Shown here piece after piece: positions 1-9,551 of a DNA stretch of 42,354 nt (position 1 is its first letter; each line of letters opens with the position of its first letter). The DNA comes from Gammaproteobacteria bacterium (GTDB lineage Bacteria > Pseudomonadota > Gammaproteobacteria > Enterobacterales > GCA-2746155), in contig NVWF01000004.1 in NCBI GenBank assembly GCA_002746155.1, positions 130,599 to 172,952 on the forward strand, given 5' to 3'. The position numbers and the translations under genes are program-made. Below the pieces are notes generated by a model that was given only the letters and a program-made list of their open reading frames with translations, searched no databases and was not told where the DNA came from.

Positions 1-10
1 AAAAGTGAAG

Positions 11-57
11 CTTAAGTTATGGTTATGCAAGTCTATTTAAAATAGCGGTAACTTAAG
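11..57. repeat. 9-bp inverted repeat upstream of mfd
   Basis: CTTAAGTTA at 11-19 is matched by its reverse complement at 49-57, with a 29-nt spacer. No T-run follows on either strand, so it is not a convincing intrinsic terminator. It may be a protein site or chance in AT-rich DNA. Confidence 0.3.
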
Positions 58-82
58 GCTACATCTCCTTAGCCGCCTCAGG

Positions 83-88
83 TATAAT
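83..88 (+). promoter_or_regulatory. Probable -10 box of the mfd promoter
   Basis: A perfect TATAAT lies 33 nt before the mfd ATG. No good -35 element sits 16-18 nt upstream; the hexamer there is about TACATC. The call therefore rests on the -10 match and its position alone. Confidence 0.4.
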
Positions 89-121
89 CTTTTTCTTTTT
101 TAATCAAGTCATGATTTACTA

Positions 122-3100
122 ATGCTGCTTACATCAAAACCTGAATTTGACTCTGACAATACCTCTAAAGCCCATTTTTGTGGCAAGCAATATGGCAGCA
201 GTGATGCCCTAGCACTGACAGAGTTATGCCTTAACCATGATGGTCTAATTGTGGCTATTGTTTCAGACACACCTGAGGCGCATCGACTAAAACAAGAAAT
301 CCGTTTTTTTTCTGAACAACAATTTACTCTGTTGAATTTACCTGATTGGGAAACACTTCCCTATGATCTCTTTTCACCCCATCAGGATATTATTTCTAAT
401 CGTCTGTTAACGCTTTATAAACTTCCAGAGACTAACAAGGGAATCTTAATTGTTCCTATCAACACGCTGATTCAACGCCTTGCGCCCAAACAGTATCTAC
501 AACTTCACAGTCTAGTACTTAAAAAAGGCGACACTCTAGATCCTATTAAGATGCGTGAAAGACTGGTCAAGGCGGGTTACCGTCATGTTGAACAGGTGCT
601 TGAGCATGGTGAATTTGCCATGCGTGGTTCCCTGTTAGATTTATTCCCAATGGGTTGTCCAGTTCCCTACCGCTTAGATTTTTTTGATGATGAAATTGAT
701 TCAATCCGACAATTTGATCCTGAGAATCAACGTTCAGCAGAAAATGTCGATAACATTCAAATGTTACCAGCAAGGGAGTTTCCTATTGATGAAGCAGGTG
801 TCAGTTGCTTTAGACAAAATTGGCGGCGTGACTTTGATACCAGTGATAAAACTTCACTATACCATCTAGTGAGTCAGGGTGAAAAACCCGCAGGAATCGA
901 GTATTATCTAGCTTTTTTCCATGAACATTTACATACTCTATTTAACTATTTACCCAAATCGAGCGCACTGTATCTTAGTGATCAACTCCATCAAAAATCT
1001 GAAATATTTTGGCAAGAGATAGAAGAGCGCTATGAACAAAGACGATATGATTCTAGTCGTCCCATTCTGCCCCCAAAATCAATATTTTTATCCACAGCAG
1101 ACATTTTTGCAGCTTTTAAACAATGGCCAAGAGTAGAAGTACAACTAAAATCAACAAAGCCTTTGATTAATGCCTTGGCCTGTCCAGACATAGAACTTAA
1201 TCATAAAAAAGAGCAGCCTTTAGAAAAGTTTGAATATTATTTAGCTAATCAAGACCATCGCATATTAATTTGTGCCGACTCAGCGGGACGCCGAGAATCA
1301 ATTATAAGTTTGTTATCCCGTCATTCTATCACTGTTCAAACACTAGGCAGTTGGTCTGAATTTTTAGAATCATCGGAGCAACTGTGCATTTGTGTCGCTA
1401 GTCTAGATCAGGGGTTTCAACTACCGGACATAAAGTTGACCTTGATTAGCGAGAACCAATTATTTGGTCATCAACAAATACGACAACAGCAACAGAAAAA
1501 ACAACCCACTATTAATCCCGACACCATAATTCGCAATCTAGCAGAATTAAAACCTGGTGATCCCGTGGTACATATTGAACAGGGTATTGGTCGATATATA
1601 GGATTACAAGCCTTAACAACCGGTGATCTCGCCGCTGAATACCTAACCCTTGAGTATTTTGGTGGAGATAGATTATATGTTCCAGTGCATCTACTTCATC
1701 TAGTATCTCGCTATACTGGCTCGGGCAGCCAAACAGCACCATTACATAAACTAGGCTCTGAAACCTGGCAGAAGTCTCGTAAAAAGGCAGCTGAAAAGGT
1801 TAGAGATGTTGCTGCTGAATTACTCGATCTCCATGCCAGACGAGCAGCGGAACAGGGCTTTCGCTATAGGGTCAATAAAGACGAGTATCAACAGTTTTCT
1901 GCTGCCTTCCCCTATGTAACCACTAATGATCAGCAACTAGCCATTGATGCTGTGATCAATGATTTAAAATCGCCACAGCCCATGGACCGATTAGTTTGTG
2001 GTGATGTGGGATTTGGTAAAACTGAAGTAGCAATGCGCGCAGCTTACGTAGTCACACAAAATACTAAGCAGGTAGCCATACTAGTTCCAACCACCCTACT
2101 CGCTCAACAACACTTCGATAGCTTTAGTGACAGGTTTGCTGATTGGCCAATTCGAGTGGAAATGATTTCTCGTTTTAAAACAGCTAAACAACAAACTGAA
2201 ATTCTAAAAGAAGTGGCCAAGGGTAAAGTTGATATCTTAATTGGCACCCATAAGTTGCTCAGCAAAACCATTAGTTATCCCGACTTAGGTCTGGTGGTCA
2301 TCGATGAAGAACATCGCTTTGGTGTGACACAAAAAGAAAAGCTTAAGGCACTTAGAACCAAGGTTGATATATTAACCCTCACAGCAACCCCTATTCCAAG
2401 AACCTTAAATATGTCACTTTCTGGTATGAGAGACTTATCAATCATTGCCAGCCCACCGGCCAGACGTCTGGCAATTAAAACCTTTGTCAGAGAGTTTTCT
2501 AAACCCTTAATTCGTGAAGCGATCATGCGAGAAACATTACGAGGCGGTCAGGTTTATTTTCTTCATAATGAGGTTGCTAGCATAGAAAAAACTGCCGAAC
2601 TGCTCAGAGAACTGATACCCGAGGCCAGGGTTGAGGTCGGCCATGGTCAAATGCCTGAAAAACGATTAGAGCAAATCATGCAAGACTTCCATCATCAACG
2701 ATTTAATGTACTGGTTTGTTCGACCATCATTGAAACAGGCATTGATGTTCCATCGGCCAATACCATTATAATGGAAAGGGCAGATAAGCTTGGCTTGGCC
2801 CAGATGCACCAACTTAGGGGTCGAGTAGGTCGCTCACATCACCAAGCCTACGCCTTTATGTTAACCCCTCCTCCAAAGCAACTCTCAAAGGATGCTGCTG
2901 CCCGATTAGACGCTATCGCCTCTCTTGGCGACCTTGGCTCAGGCTTCATCTTAGCAACCCAAGACATGGAAATTCGAGGCGCTGGTGAACTACTAGGTGA
3001 TGAACAGAGTGGGCAAATTCAAACCATTGGTTTTAGCCTCTACATGGAGATGTTAGAAGAAGCTGTAACAGCTTTAAAAGAAGGCCGTGAACCCAGTTTA

Positions 3101-3559
3101 CATCAAAGTCTGGCTTCCCAGTCCGAAATCGATTTAAAGATTCCTGTGCTTATACCTGAAGACTATGTCCATGATGTGGGCATGAGGTTATCTCTTTATA
3201 AACGCATCGCTAATGCGGCATCGGAACGTGAACTAGATGATTTACAAATCGAGCTAATCGATCGTTTTGGCCTCTTACCCGAACCTTGCAAGAACTTATT
3301 TGCCATTAGCGAGCTAAAAGTAATCGCCACAGCCTATGGTATTTCTAAAATCGAGGTGGGAGATGAGCGAGGTAGCATCGACTTTGCAGAATCTGCACCC
3401 CTTGAGCCCTTATCCTTAATTGAACTGCTACAAAATAATAGTGTTAACTGTCAAATGAAGGGTGCTTCTAAATTAGCGTTCACAGGCATATTCGAAAACA
3501 GAGATGCTAAAATAGACGCTATTCGAGAGTTATTGAAAAAATTGAGATTAAGGCAATAA
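122..3559 (+). CDS. mfd: Transcription-repair coupling factor Mfd
   Basis: Superfamily 2 DNA translocase that removes RNA polymerase stalled at DNA lesions and recruits UvrA to the template strand. At 1145 residues it is full length (E. coli Mfd has 1148). Visible in order: the UvrB-like N-terminal region (LPDWETLPYD near residue 80); the CarD-like RNA-polymerase-interacting domain from about residue 470 (LKPGDPVVHIEQGIGRYIGL); Walker A GDVGFGKTEVA with its Lys near residue 633; the DEEHRFG motif II near 728; motif III LTATPIPRTL; motif VI QLRGRVGRS; and the C-terminal TRCF domain. The start is the first ATG after a TATAAT box. The next gene, csiV, follows on the same strand, an arrangement common in marine gammaproteobacteria. 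No anomaly seen. Confidence 0.97.
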   Translation: MLLTSKPEFDSDNTSKAHFCGKQYGSSDALALTELCLNHDGLIVAIVSDTPEAHRLKQEIRFFSEQQFTLLNLPDWETLPYDLFSPHQDIISNRLLTLYKLPETNKGILIVPINTLIQRLAPKQYLQLHSLVLKKGDTLDPIKMRERLVKAGYRHVEQVLEHGEFAMRGSLLDLFPMGCPVPYRLDFFDDEIDSIRQFDPENQRSAENVDNIQMLPAREFPIDEAGVSCFRQNWRRDFDTSDKTSLYHLVSQGEKPAGIEYYLAFFHEHLHTLFNYLPKSSALYLSDQLHQKSEIFWQEIEERYEQRRYDSSRPILPPKSIFLSTADIFAAFKQWPRVEVQLKSTKPLINALACPDIELNHKKEQPLEKFEYYLANQDHRILICADSAGRRESIISLLSRHSITVQTLGSWSEFLESSEQLCICVASLDQGFQLPDIKLTLISENQLFGHQQIRQQQQKKQPTINPDTIIRNLAELKPGDPVVHIEQGIGRYIGLQALTTGDLAAEYLTLEYFGGDRLYVPVHLLHLVSRYTGSGSQTAPLHKLGSETWQKSRKKAAEKVRDVAAELLDLHARRAAEQGFRYRVNKDEYQQFSAAFPYVTTNDQQLAIDAVINDLKSPQPMDRLVCGDVGFGKTEVAMRAAYVVTQNTKQVAILVPTTLLAQQHFDSFSDRFADWPIRVEMISRFKTAKQQTEILKEVAKGKVDILIGTHKLLSKTISYPDLGLVVIDEEHRFGVTQKEKLKALRTKVDILTLTATPIPRTLNMSLSGMRDLSIIASPPARRLAIKTFVREFSKPLIREAIMRETLRGGQVYFLHNEVASIEKTAELLRELIPEARVEVGHGQMPEKRLEQIMQDFHHQRFNVLVCSTIIETGIDVPSANTIIMERADKLGLAQMHQLRGRVGRSHHQAYAFMLTPPPKQLSKDAAARLDAIASLGDLGSGFILATQDMEIRGAGELLGDEQSGQIQTIGFSLYMEMLEEAVTALKEGREPSLHQSLASQSEIDLKIPVLIPEDYVHDVGMRLSLYKRIANAASERELDDLQIELIDRFGLLPEPCKNLFAISELKVIATAYGISKIEVGDERGSIDFAESAPLEPLSLIELLQNNSVNCQMKGASKLAFTGIFENRDAKIDAIRELLKKLRLRQ

Positions 3560-3672
3560 TGCACTGAGCTGAAAGATCTTGTACACTTGTCACTTGTAAT
3601 TAAATAGTTAAATGATAAATGTATTCCAATTGTGGAATAATTTTCTTGGAAAATTGATTGAAACTAACCACT

Positions 3673-4860
3673 ATGAAAATAGTCCCAAGCCTACTACTTC
3701 TTACTCTAAGTTATAGCCTCAGCCAATCAATCTATGCCATTGAAAGTCCTTGGTTTGAAATTGAGATACTGGTTTTTGAACAAGCTAATGTCACTAGGCT
3801 CAAGGCTGAGAATTGGGATCAACAACTTTCCTTAATTGATACCAAGGGCAGCAGAGATTTTATTACCCTCTCCCCCTCTCTCGTTGCACTCAATCAGATA
3901 TGTCTGAAGGGCAAACTTCTTGATGTTAAGGAAAAGGTAGCTTTCAATTTGCTAGAGCCAGAGGTATTTGTTGATTCAGAACTAGTTGATTCAAAGCTGG
4001 TTGAGTCAGCAATGATTGAAGAAAAACCCTTTCAAATCTTAGCTAGAGAGTTTAATCAGTTAAATGATTTAGAAACAACTTTAAAACGTCGCCACGGCTT
4101 TCGATCTTTGATGCACATGACTTGGCGACAACCTGTTGAGTCGAGGGAGAATAGTAAACCCACTCGCCTATATGCCGGTAAAAATTATTCACATACCTAC
4201 AATCCCCAAGGAGATGCTAGGGTCGATATCGCTAGCTATAACCCTGAGGAAGATGAACAAGAATCAGCAATATCTGCTATTAGTTTATCTGATGGCTTTT
4301 CTGATGGCTTTTCTGATGATGAGGCAACTCTAACCATTCAAGAAGCTGGTATCCAACTTGATTCCAATGAACTCAATAAACAAAAGCGCCTACAATACTT
4401 TAATGATTGTAGCCAACTCCAACAGCAGCAATCTGATAAGCGCAATCAAGACGTTTGGGAAGTTGATGGAAATATTCGGCTCTATGTTAAACGTTATCTA
4501 CACCTCGAAACTGACTTAATTTTACGACTTCCAGGCAAGGTTGATATTCAATTAGGCGCCCTAGAAATGAGTCTAGCTGCTGATCGCTTGCTGAATACTC
4601 TAGATACTGAGCAAGATAATTCTCAAGATGGCTTTGGCTGGCAGTTAGGTGATAATTTCTTAGACGAAAACTATGATACTTCGATTATACAGCGAGATAT
4701 TCTTAACAAGTACGCCATGGTACAAAGTAGACGCATAAGAAGTGGAGAAATCCATTATTTTGATCATCCTCTTTTTGGTGTGCTAGTTCAGATTAGACCT
4801 TATGATAAGGATGCAGAAAAGGAATTAGAAGACGATAATAAAGTCGCTGATAATAATTAA
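3673..4860 (+). CDS. csiV: CsiV-family peptidoglycan-binding protein
   Basis: Resembles the CsiV family; in Vibrio cholerae CsiV is a periplasmic peptidoglycan-binding protein needed for PBP1A-dependent wall synthesis. The reading frame opens with TTG at 3658, but I place the start at ATG 3673, which gives a standard signal peptide (MKIVPSLLLLTLSYSLSQS, cleavage after IYA). The mature N terminus SPWFEIEILVFEQ and the C-terminal block with GEIHYFDHPLFGVLVQIRPY are typical of the family. The middle (about residues 85-225) is acidic and repetitive, with VDSELVDSKLVES and a duplicated SDGF unit. It lies behind mfd and its stop overlaps the next start (TAATG). Family call is by pattern and context. 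Confidence 0.75.
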   Translation: MKIVPSLLLLTLSYSLSQSIYAIESPWFEIEILVFEQANVTRLKAENWDQQLSLIDTKGSRDFITLSPSLVALNQICLKGKLLDVKEKVAFNLLEPEVFVDSELVDSKLVESAMIEEKPFQILAREFNQLNDLETTLKRRHGFRSLMHMTWRQPVESRENSKPTRLYAGKNYSHTYNPQGDARVDIASYNPEEDEQESAISAISLSDGFSDGFSDDEATLTIQEAGIQLDSNELNKQKRLQYFNDCSQLQQQQSDKRNQDVWEVDGNIRLYVKRYLHLETDLILRLPGKVDIQLGALEMSLAADRLLNTLDTEQDNSQDGFGWQLGDNFLDENYDTSIIQRDILNKYAMVQSRRIRSGEIHYFDHPLFGVLVQIRPYDKDAEKELEDDNKVADNN

Positions 4861-5852
4861 TGGTCACTGATTTAGAATTCAAAATTACTGTTATCGACAC
4901 GGGTTTTATGGGCTCGGGGATAGCTGCTTGTTATTTAATTGAAGGTGATGGTGAATTTGCGATTATTGAAACCGGCAATTTTGAAACCACACATCGAATA
5001 TTAAAACTCTTAGAAGCCCGGAAAATTGCTAAGCAAAACATTCGCTATATCATACCAACCCATGTTCATCTCGATCATGCAGGTGGTGCCAGTAGCCTTA
5101 TGGAAGCCCTGCCCCAAGCGAAGCTAGTCATCCATCCCAAGGGTGCTAGACATATGATAGACCCCACTAAACTTATTAAGGGTGCAACGGTTGTCTATGG
5201 TGAAGCTTTCTTTAAAAAGATGTATGGTGATATCAAACCAATAGAAGAATCTCGAGTTATCCTAGGGGAAGATGGCAAGGTATTAACACTTGGAAATCGT
5301 CAATTACTGTTTAGAGATACACCGGGTCATGCTAATCATCACTTTTGTATCTGGGATGAAACAAGTCGAGGCTGGTTTTCAGGTGATACCTTTGGCGTTG
5401 GCTACCCTGCCCTTGACTCTGATCCCCTTGATCGTGAAGTCCCTGGTTGTGATGAGAATGCCAATAAGCAACGGTTTGTTTTCCCCACTTCTTCACCGGT
5501 GCAATTTACACCACAAAAACTACTAGAATCCATCGAAATGATGATGAGCTATGAACCAAGGTTTATGTATCTCACCCATTTTGGCAGAATTGAGGTAAAT
5601 CGAGACTTGAGTGATAAGCTGGCAGAACAAATTAAGTATTACGCCCAACTGGTTGAATCTCAGCCTGAGGGAGAAAAATCGGCAGAAGATTTAGAGCCCC
5701 TACTAACAAATTACACCCTCAAACGCCTCTCAGAGCATGGTTGTAGCTTAAACAGAGAAGCGATTGATAAGGTGATAGCAATGGATATAAAGCTCAACAG
5801 TCAGGGCTTAGCTATTTGGTTTGCAAGGCAACAAAAAGCAAGTTTATCCTAG
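4860..5852 (+). CDS. MBL-fold metallo-hydrolase
   Basis: Metallo-beta-lactamase-fold hydrolase of 330 residues. The metal-binding motif THVHLDHAGG (HxHxDH) is near residue 68, followed by a downstream ligand histidine in RDTPGHANHH, the aspartate in WFSGDTFG and the histidine in YLTHFG. This is the full binuclear zinc ligand set, so an active hydrolase is expected. The start ATG overlaps the csiV stop by one base (TAATG), which implies translational coupling. There is no signal peptide, so it is probably cytoplasmic. The substrate is unknown; glyoxalase-II-like thioester or lactone hydrolysis would fit the fold but is not shown. Its stop overlaps the stop of the convergent ligase gene. Confidence 0.85.
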   Translation: MVTDLEFKITVIDTGFMGSGIAACYLIEGDGEFAIIETGNFETTHRILKLLEARKIAKQNIRYIIPTHVHLDHAGGASSLMEALPQAKLVIHPKGARHMIDPTKLIKGATVVYGEAFFKKMYGDIKPIEESRVILGEDGKVLTLGNRQLLFRDTPGHANHHFCIWDETSRGWFSGDTFGVGYPALDSDPLDREVPGCDENANKQRFVFPTSSPVQFTPQKLLESIEMMMSYEPRFMYLTHFGRIEVNRDLSDKLAEQIKYYAQLVESQPEGEKSAEDLEPLLTNYTLKRLSEHGCSLNREAIDKVIAMDIKLNSQGLAIWFARQQKASLS

Positions 5853-7471
5853 TCTCTTAACTCCCGGCGCAATATTTTTCCAACAGTGGATTTTGGTAAC
5901 TCATCGAGAAATACGATTTGCTTTGGCACTTTATAAGCGGACAAGCCTAGTCGGCAAAAATCGATAACCTGTTGTTCAGTTATTGATTTATCGGTTAGCA
6001 CCACAAACAATTTTGTTGCTTCACCGCTATGTTCATCATCCACCCCGATACAAGCAGCCTCAAGAACACCTTCCATCAGCGCTACTTCAGCTTCAATTTC
6101 ATTGGGATATACATTGAATCCTGAAACAAGGATCATATCTTTTTTGCGATCAACGATATGAAAAAATCCTAGCTCATCGAGGTAAGCAATATCACCGGTT
6201 TTAAAAAATCCATCAGCTGTCATGGATTCAGCAGTTGCCTCTGGATTATTCCAGTAACCAGGCATAACCTGAGGACCCTTTGCACAAAGTTCACCGGTTT
6301 CACCATCAGCCAGTATATTGTCCTGCTCATCACGAATAGTAATATCCGTTGAGGGTACAGGAACACCAATTCCTGGTACATAAACACCATCTGAATCGTA
6401 ATTGAGGGTAAGTACTGGTGATGTTTCTGATAATCCATATCCTTCATTAATGCGCATTCCTGTGACCTTCTGCCATTTATCTGAAACGGCTTGCTGTACG
6501 GGAGCGCCTCCTCCAACGGACATATGGAGTTTTGAAAAATCAATTTGATCAAATCCTTCTGTATGTAAAAGACCGTTGAAAAGCGTATTAACTCCGGTAA
6601 ATACCGACACTTGTAATTTAGACCAGGTGTTAACAAAAGCGGGCATATCGCGAGGGTTTGCTATGAGCACATTCTTGGCACCTATGGAGAAAAAACACAT
6701 ACCATTAACAACTAAGGCGAAAATATGATATAGAGGAATGGCTGTTACAACTAACTCTTCTCCAAGAATTAGAGTGGCCTTATTAAACTCAAAGACCTGG
6801 AGTATATTGGCGATAATATTATCATGGGTAAGCATCGCTCCTTTGGATAAGCCTGTTGTACCACCAGTATATTGAAGGAACATCAAATCAGTTCGCTCAA
6901 TAGCGGGAGGTACAAAATCTAAGGTTTCTCCTTCATTTAATGTATCTTTGAGCCATCTTGTATTTTCCAGTCTTTGATCAATACCACCATCGGGGATCCC
7001 CTTATTAACAAAATCGTCTAATTTAGCAACAATAATATGTTTAACCGGAGTCTCATTTACTATTTCAGCGAGAACAGCCGTTGAACCAGAAAAGATGATA
7101 ATAGTATCCACATCGGCATCCTTTAACTGATGCTTCAATTCTCGGGGTGTATAAAGTGGGTTAACATTAACCTGAACTCCTCCAGCTCTAATAATGCCCC
7201 ACATGGCTACTACAAAAGCTAGGCCATTAGGACACATCAATGCCACTCTATCACCCTTTTTAACGCCCAGTAAATTTTGTAAATAAGCAGCAAAGTCTCT
7301 TGATAATGTATCAAGTTCATTAAAGGTAAGTTCACTTTCAAAACTGATATAGGCCGTTTTATCTTGAAATGTTTCTACGGTTTTATGGAACAAATCGATC
7401 ATGGAATGATACTGGCTGGTATCTATGTCATGGCCAACTGTATCCGGGTAATTTTTATGCCAGGGTTTCAT
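5849..7471 (-). CDS. Acyl-CoA synthetase (AMP-forming), FadD-like
   Basis: Activates a fatty or other carboxylic acid to its acyl-CoA through an acyl-adenylate. The 540 residues carry the ANL-superfamily motifs in order: the P-loop YTGGTTGLSKGAMLTH near residue 194, EGYGLSETSPV near 340, the TGDIAYLDELGFFHIVDR block near 425, and the C-terminal PKSTVGKILRRELRD with the adenylation lysine. The length and the FNVYPNEIEAEV segment resemble long-chain-fatty-acid CoA ligases such as FadD (561 residues in E. coli). A good Shine-Dalgarno (AGGAG, 9 nt spacing) precedes the ATG. It is the last gene of an operon with an acyl-CoA dehydrogenase and a short-chain dehydrogenase. Chain-length preference cannot be read from sequence. 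Confidence 0.88.
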   Translation of the reverse strand: MKPWHKNYPDTVGHDIDTSQYHSMIDLFHKTVETFQDKTAYISFESELTFNELDTLSRDFAAYLQNLLGVKKGDRVALMCPNGLAFVVAMWGIIRAGGVQVNVNPLYTPRELKHQLKDADVDTIIIFSGSTAVLAEIVNETPVKHIIVAKLDDFVNKGIPDGGIDQRLENTRWLKDTLNEGETLDFVPPAIERTDLMFLQYTGGTTGLSKGAMLTHDNIIANILQVFEFNKATLILGEELVVTAIPLYHIFALVVNGMCFFSIGAKNVLIANPRDMPAFVNTWSKLQVSVFTGVNTLFNGLLHTEGFDQIDFSKLHMSVGGGAPVQQAVSDKWQKVTGMRINEGYGLSETSPVLTLNYDSDGVYVPGIGVPVPSTDITIRDEQDNILADGETGELCAKGPQVMPGYWNNPEATAESMTADGFFKTGDIAYLDELGFFHIVDRKKDMILVSGFNVYPNEIEAEVALMEGVLEAACIGVDDEHSGEATKLFVVLTDKSITEQQVIDFCRLGLSAYKVPKQIVFLDELPKSTVGKILRRELRD

Positions 7472-7517
7472 TATTATTTTTCTCCTGTGTTATGAAGGTT
7501 AACTATTTTTACTCAAG

Positions 7518-8291
7518 TCATCTAGGTTGCAAGCGGATCGCACCATCTAGTCTAATACATTCGCCGTTAACATAATCGTTTTCAGCTATAAACACTGAAA
7601 GATGAGCGACTTCTGAGGGTCGGCCTAGTCTTTTAGGGTTCACAACAGCTGCCGATAGAGACTCAACTACTTCATCAGTAAACCCATCAAACAAAGGCGT
7701 ATGAATTAGCCCTGGAGCGATAGTATTTACTCGGATACCCTGCTGAGCTAAATCTCGCGCCATGGGTAGAGTCATACCAACTATACCACCTTTAGTTGAA
7801 CTATAGGCAACTTGTCCTACTTGACCTTCAAAGGCAGCCACAGATGCCGTATTTATGATGACACCTCGACCACCTAAGTCATCGAAGGGTTCATTTAAGG
7901 CCATCTGCTCAGCAACAAGTCTTGCCACATTAAAGGTGCCTATCAGGTTAACTTCAACGACTTTTTTATACAGATCCAAAGAGTGAGGGCCATCACGACC
8001 TAAGGTTTTCATACCTACGGCTATGCCAGCAAAGTTATTACAAATATGTAGGGCTCCGTGCATTTTCATTACAGCTGCAATGGCTGTTTTTATTGTTTTT
8101 TCATCGGTGACATCAACCTTATGATAAGAAAGCTGCTCACTACCGAGTTCATCCACAAGCATTGCACCGCGACCAGCATCCATATCAAAAATGGCGACCT
8201 TAGCACCCTTATCAAGATAGGCTCTTACTGTTGCTTCACCTAAGCCTGAAGCACCACCTGTAACTACGGCTATTTTTCCTGAAATGTTCAT
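7518..8291 (-). CDS. Short-chain dehydrogenase, 3-hydroxyacyl-CoA dehydrogenase type II-like
   Basis: NAD(P)-dependent short-chain dehydrogenase/reductase of 257 residues. The N-terminal [11 protein letters not shown] is the cofactor glycine motif, DVTD and NNFAG follow, and the catalytic Ser/Tyr/Lys lie in NTASVAAF and AYSSTKGG. The layout, with FDMD after the second strand, [11 protein letters not shown] and PGLIHTPLF, is like HSD17B10-type 3-hydroxy-2-methylbutyryl-CoA dehydrogenases, which would supply the third beta-oxidation step beside the upstream acyl-CoA dehydrogenase. AAGGA lies about 10 nt before the ATG. The 45-nt gap to the upstream gene is mostly filled by a 25-bp dispersed repeat. 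Fold is certain; exact substrate is inferred from the operon. Confidence 0.85.
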   Translation of the reverse strand: MNISGKIAVVTGGASGLGEATVRAYLDKGAKVAIFDMDAGRGAMLVDELGSEQLSYHKVDVTDEKTIKTAIAAVMKMHGALHICNNFAGIAVGMKTLGRDGPHSLDLYKKVVEVNLIGTFNVARLVAEQMALNEPFDDLGGRGVIINTASVAAFEGQVGQVAYSSTKGGIVGMTLPMARDLAQQGIRVNTIAPGLIHTPLFDGFTDEVVESLSAAVVNPKRLGRPSEVAHLSVFIAENDYVNGECIRLDGAIRLQPR

Positions 8292-8307
8292 TACTATTTA
8301 TTCCTTC

Positions 8308-8332
8308 TATACCCATCATCATTCAAGATGCA
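8308..8332 (+). repeat. Dispersed 25-bp repeat, copy A
   Basis: A 25-nt string beginning TATACCCATCATC and ending TTCAAGATGCA is identical to 42241-42265. It sits 4 nt beyond the acyl-CoA dehydrogenase stop codon and directly beside the Shine-Dalgarno of the next gene, inside one operon. A 25-nt exact match by chance in 42 kb is very unlikely, so this is a repeat family or the end of a small mobile element. Confidence 0.8.
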
Positions 8333-8336
8333 TGTT

Positions 8337-9479
8337 TCAGCCTAGTAGTTCGCGGCCTATTATGAGTTTCATAATTTCATTGGTGCCACCGTAAATACTT
8401 AATACTCTAGTATCTGCAAAGGCTCTAGCCACTGGATATTCCCACATGTACCCATAACCCCCATGAAGCTGTAAACATCGATTTGCCACATCAAATGACA
8501 GATCCGTGGCAAGCATCTTAGCTTTTGATGCAGTGACCGTATCGAGCTCTTTGTTGATGAGTAACTCTAGGCATTTGTCTATAAACACTCTCATACAACT
8601 GATTTTGGCATCTAATTCGGCTAATTCAAATTGACTGTTTTGGAAGGCTGCAATGGGCTTACCAAAAGCTTTACGTTGCTTAACGTAGTCAACTGTTTGA
8701 GCAAGGATAGATTCAGCTGAAGCCGTTGCTGCTATGGCAATACTTAATCTTTCTTGTGGTAGTTCTCGCATCAGATAAACAAAGCCCATGCCCTCTTCTC
8801 CCAAAAGGTTTTCTTTGGGTACTCGAACATCTTGGAAAAATAATTCTGATGTATCCTGAGCTTTTAAACCAATTTTTTCTAGCTTGGCGCCTTTACTAAA
8901 GCCTTCTGTTCCACTTTCAACCAATATAAGACTCAAGCCTTTTGAACCAGCATTTGGATCAGTTCTACAAACAACGATGACCAAGTCAGATTGCAAACCA
9001 CAGGTAATAAAGGTTTTCGCACCGTTAATAACATACTCATCCCCCTCTAATACTGCGGTGGTTTTTATACCCTGAAGGTCTGAACCCGTACCGGGCTCAG
9101 TCATGGCTATGGCAACGATGGTTTCACCACTTATACAACCGGCAATATATTTTTGCTTCTGTGCTTCATTGCCATTTTTCAAAAGATAAGGAACGGCGAT
9201 ATCTGAATGGAGGAAAAAACCAACCCCCGACAGTCCAAGACGACTTGCCTCCTCACTCACTACAGCATTATATCTGAAGTCTACTGCAACACCTCCGTAG
9301 ACCTCATCAGCTGTTGGCACTAATAAGCCTAATTTACCAGCCTTAAGCCAAAGATCTCTATCGATTTGCCCATCTTTTTCCCACTGTTCATGAAATGGAA
9401 CCGCTTCGACTTCAAAAAATTTTCGAACACTGTCTCTAAATTGTTCATGTTCAGGTTCAAATACAGAACGTGGAATCAT
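8337..9479 (-). CDS. Acyl-CoA dehydrogenase
   Basis: FAD-dependent acyl-CoA dehydrogenase, 380 residues, the usual length for the homotetrameric family. It introduces the trans-2 double bond into an acyl-CoA and passes electrons to electron-transfer flavoprotein. Signature 1 is AMTEPGTGSDLQGIK, and the FAD/CoA-binding middle includes RKAFGKPIAAFQNSQF. The C-terminal signature runs through LHGGYGYMWEYPVARAFAD to YGGTNEIMK, where the Glu near residue 365 is the expected catalytic base. AAGGAA precedes the ATG. It is the first gene of the operon with the short-chain dehydrogenase and the acyl-CoA ligase, which together suggest fatty-acid or branched short-chain acid breakdown. Confidence 0.93.
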   Translation of the reverse strand: MIPRSVFEPEHEQFRDSVRKFFEVEAVPFHEQWEKDGQIDRDLWLKAGKLGLLVPTADEVYGGVAVDFRYNAVVSEEASRLGLSGVGFFLHSDIAVPYLLKNGNEAQKQKYIAGCISGETIVAIAMTEPGTGSDLQGIKTTAVLEGDEYVINGAKTFITCGLQSDLVIVVCRTDPNAGSKGLSLILVESGTEGFSKGAKLEKIGLKAQDTSELFFQDVRVPKENLLGEEGMGFVYLMRELPQERLSIAIAATASAESILAQTVDYVKQRKAFGKPIAAFQNSQFELAELDAKISCMRVFIDKCLELLINKELDTVTASKAKMLATDLSFDVANRCLQLHGGYGYMWEYPVARAFADTRVLSIYGGTNEIMKLIIGRELLG

Positions 9480-9535
9480 TATTATTTCCTTTTGATATCA
9501 ATATCTTAGTTAATAGTTTGCAAGGTGAAAATAAC

Positions 9536-9551
9536 GGTATATTAATTTACC
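9536..9551. promoter_or_regulatory. Candidate operator of the acyl-CoA operon
   Basis: GGTATATTAATTTACC is a 16-bp palindrome with one mismatched pair, 57 nt before the acyl-CoA dehydrogenase start on the minus strand. Position and symmetry fit a binding site for a fatty-acid-responsive repressor. The AT-rich centre makes chance symmetry possible and no regulator gene is nearby. Confidence 0.25.

Noticed and set aside
3622-3639. Hairpin TATTCC/GGAATA before csiV as terminator of mfd
   Set aside because: Only six A-T-rich pairs and a short T-run; too weak to call.
5495-5507. TTCACCGGTGCAA in the MBL gene as a second site for the Entner-Doudoroff LacI protein
   Set aside because: It lies within coding sequence and lacks the outer TGA/TCA positions of the glk operator.
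6220-6636. 138-codon frame on the minus strand within the acyl-CoA ligase gene
   Set aside because: It is another frame of a clearly real ligase gene on the same strand and has no protein features of its own.
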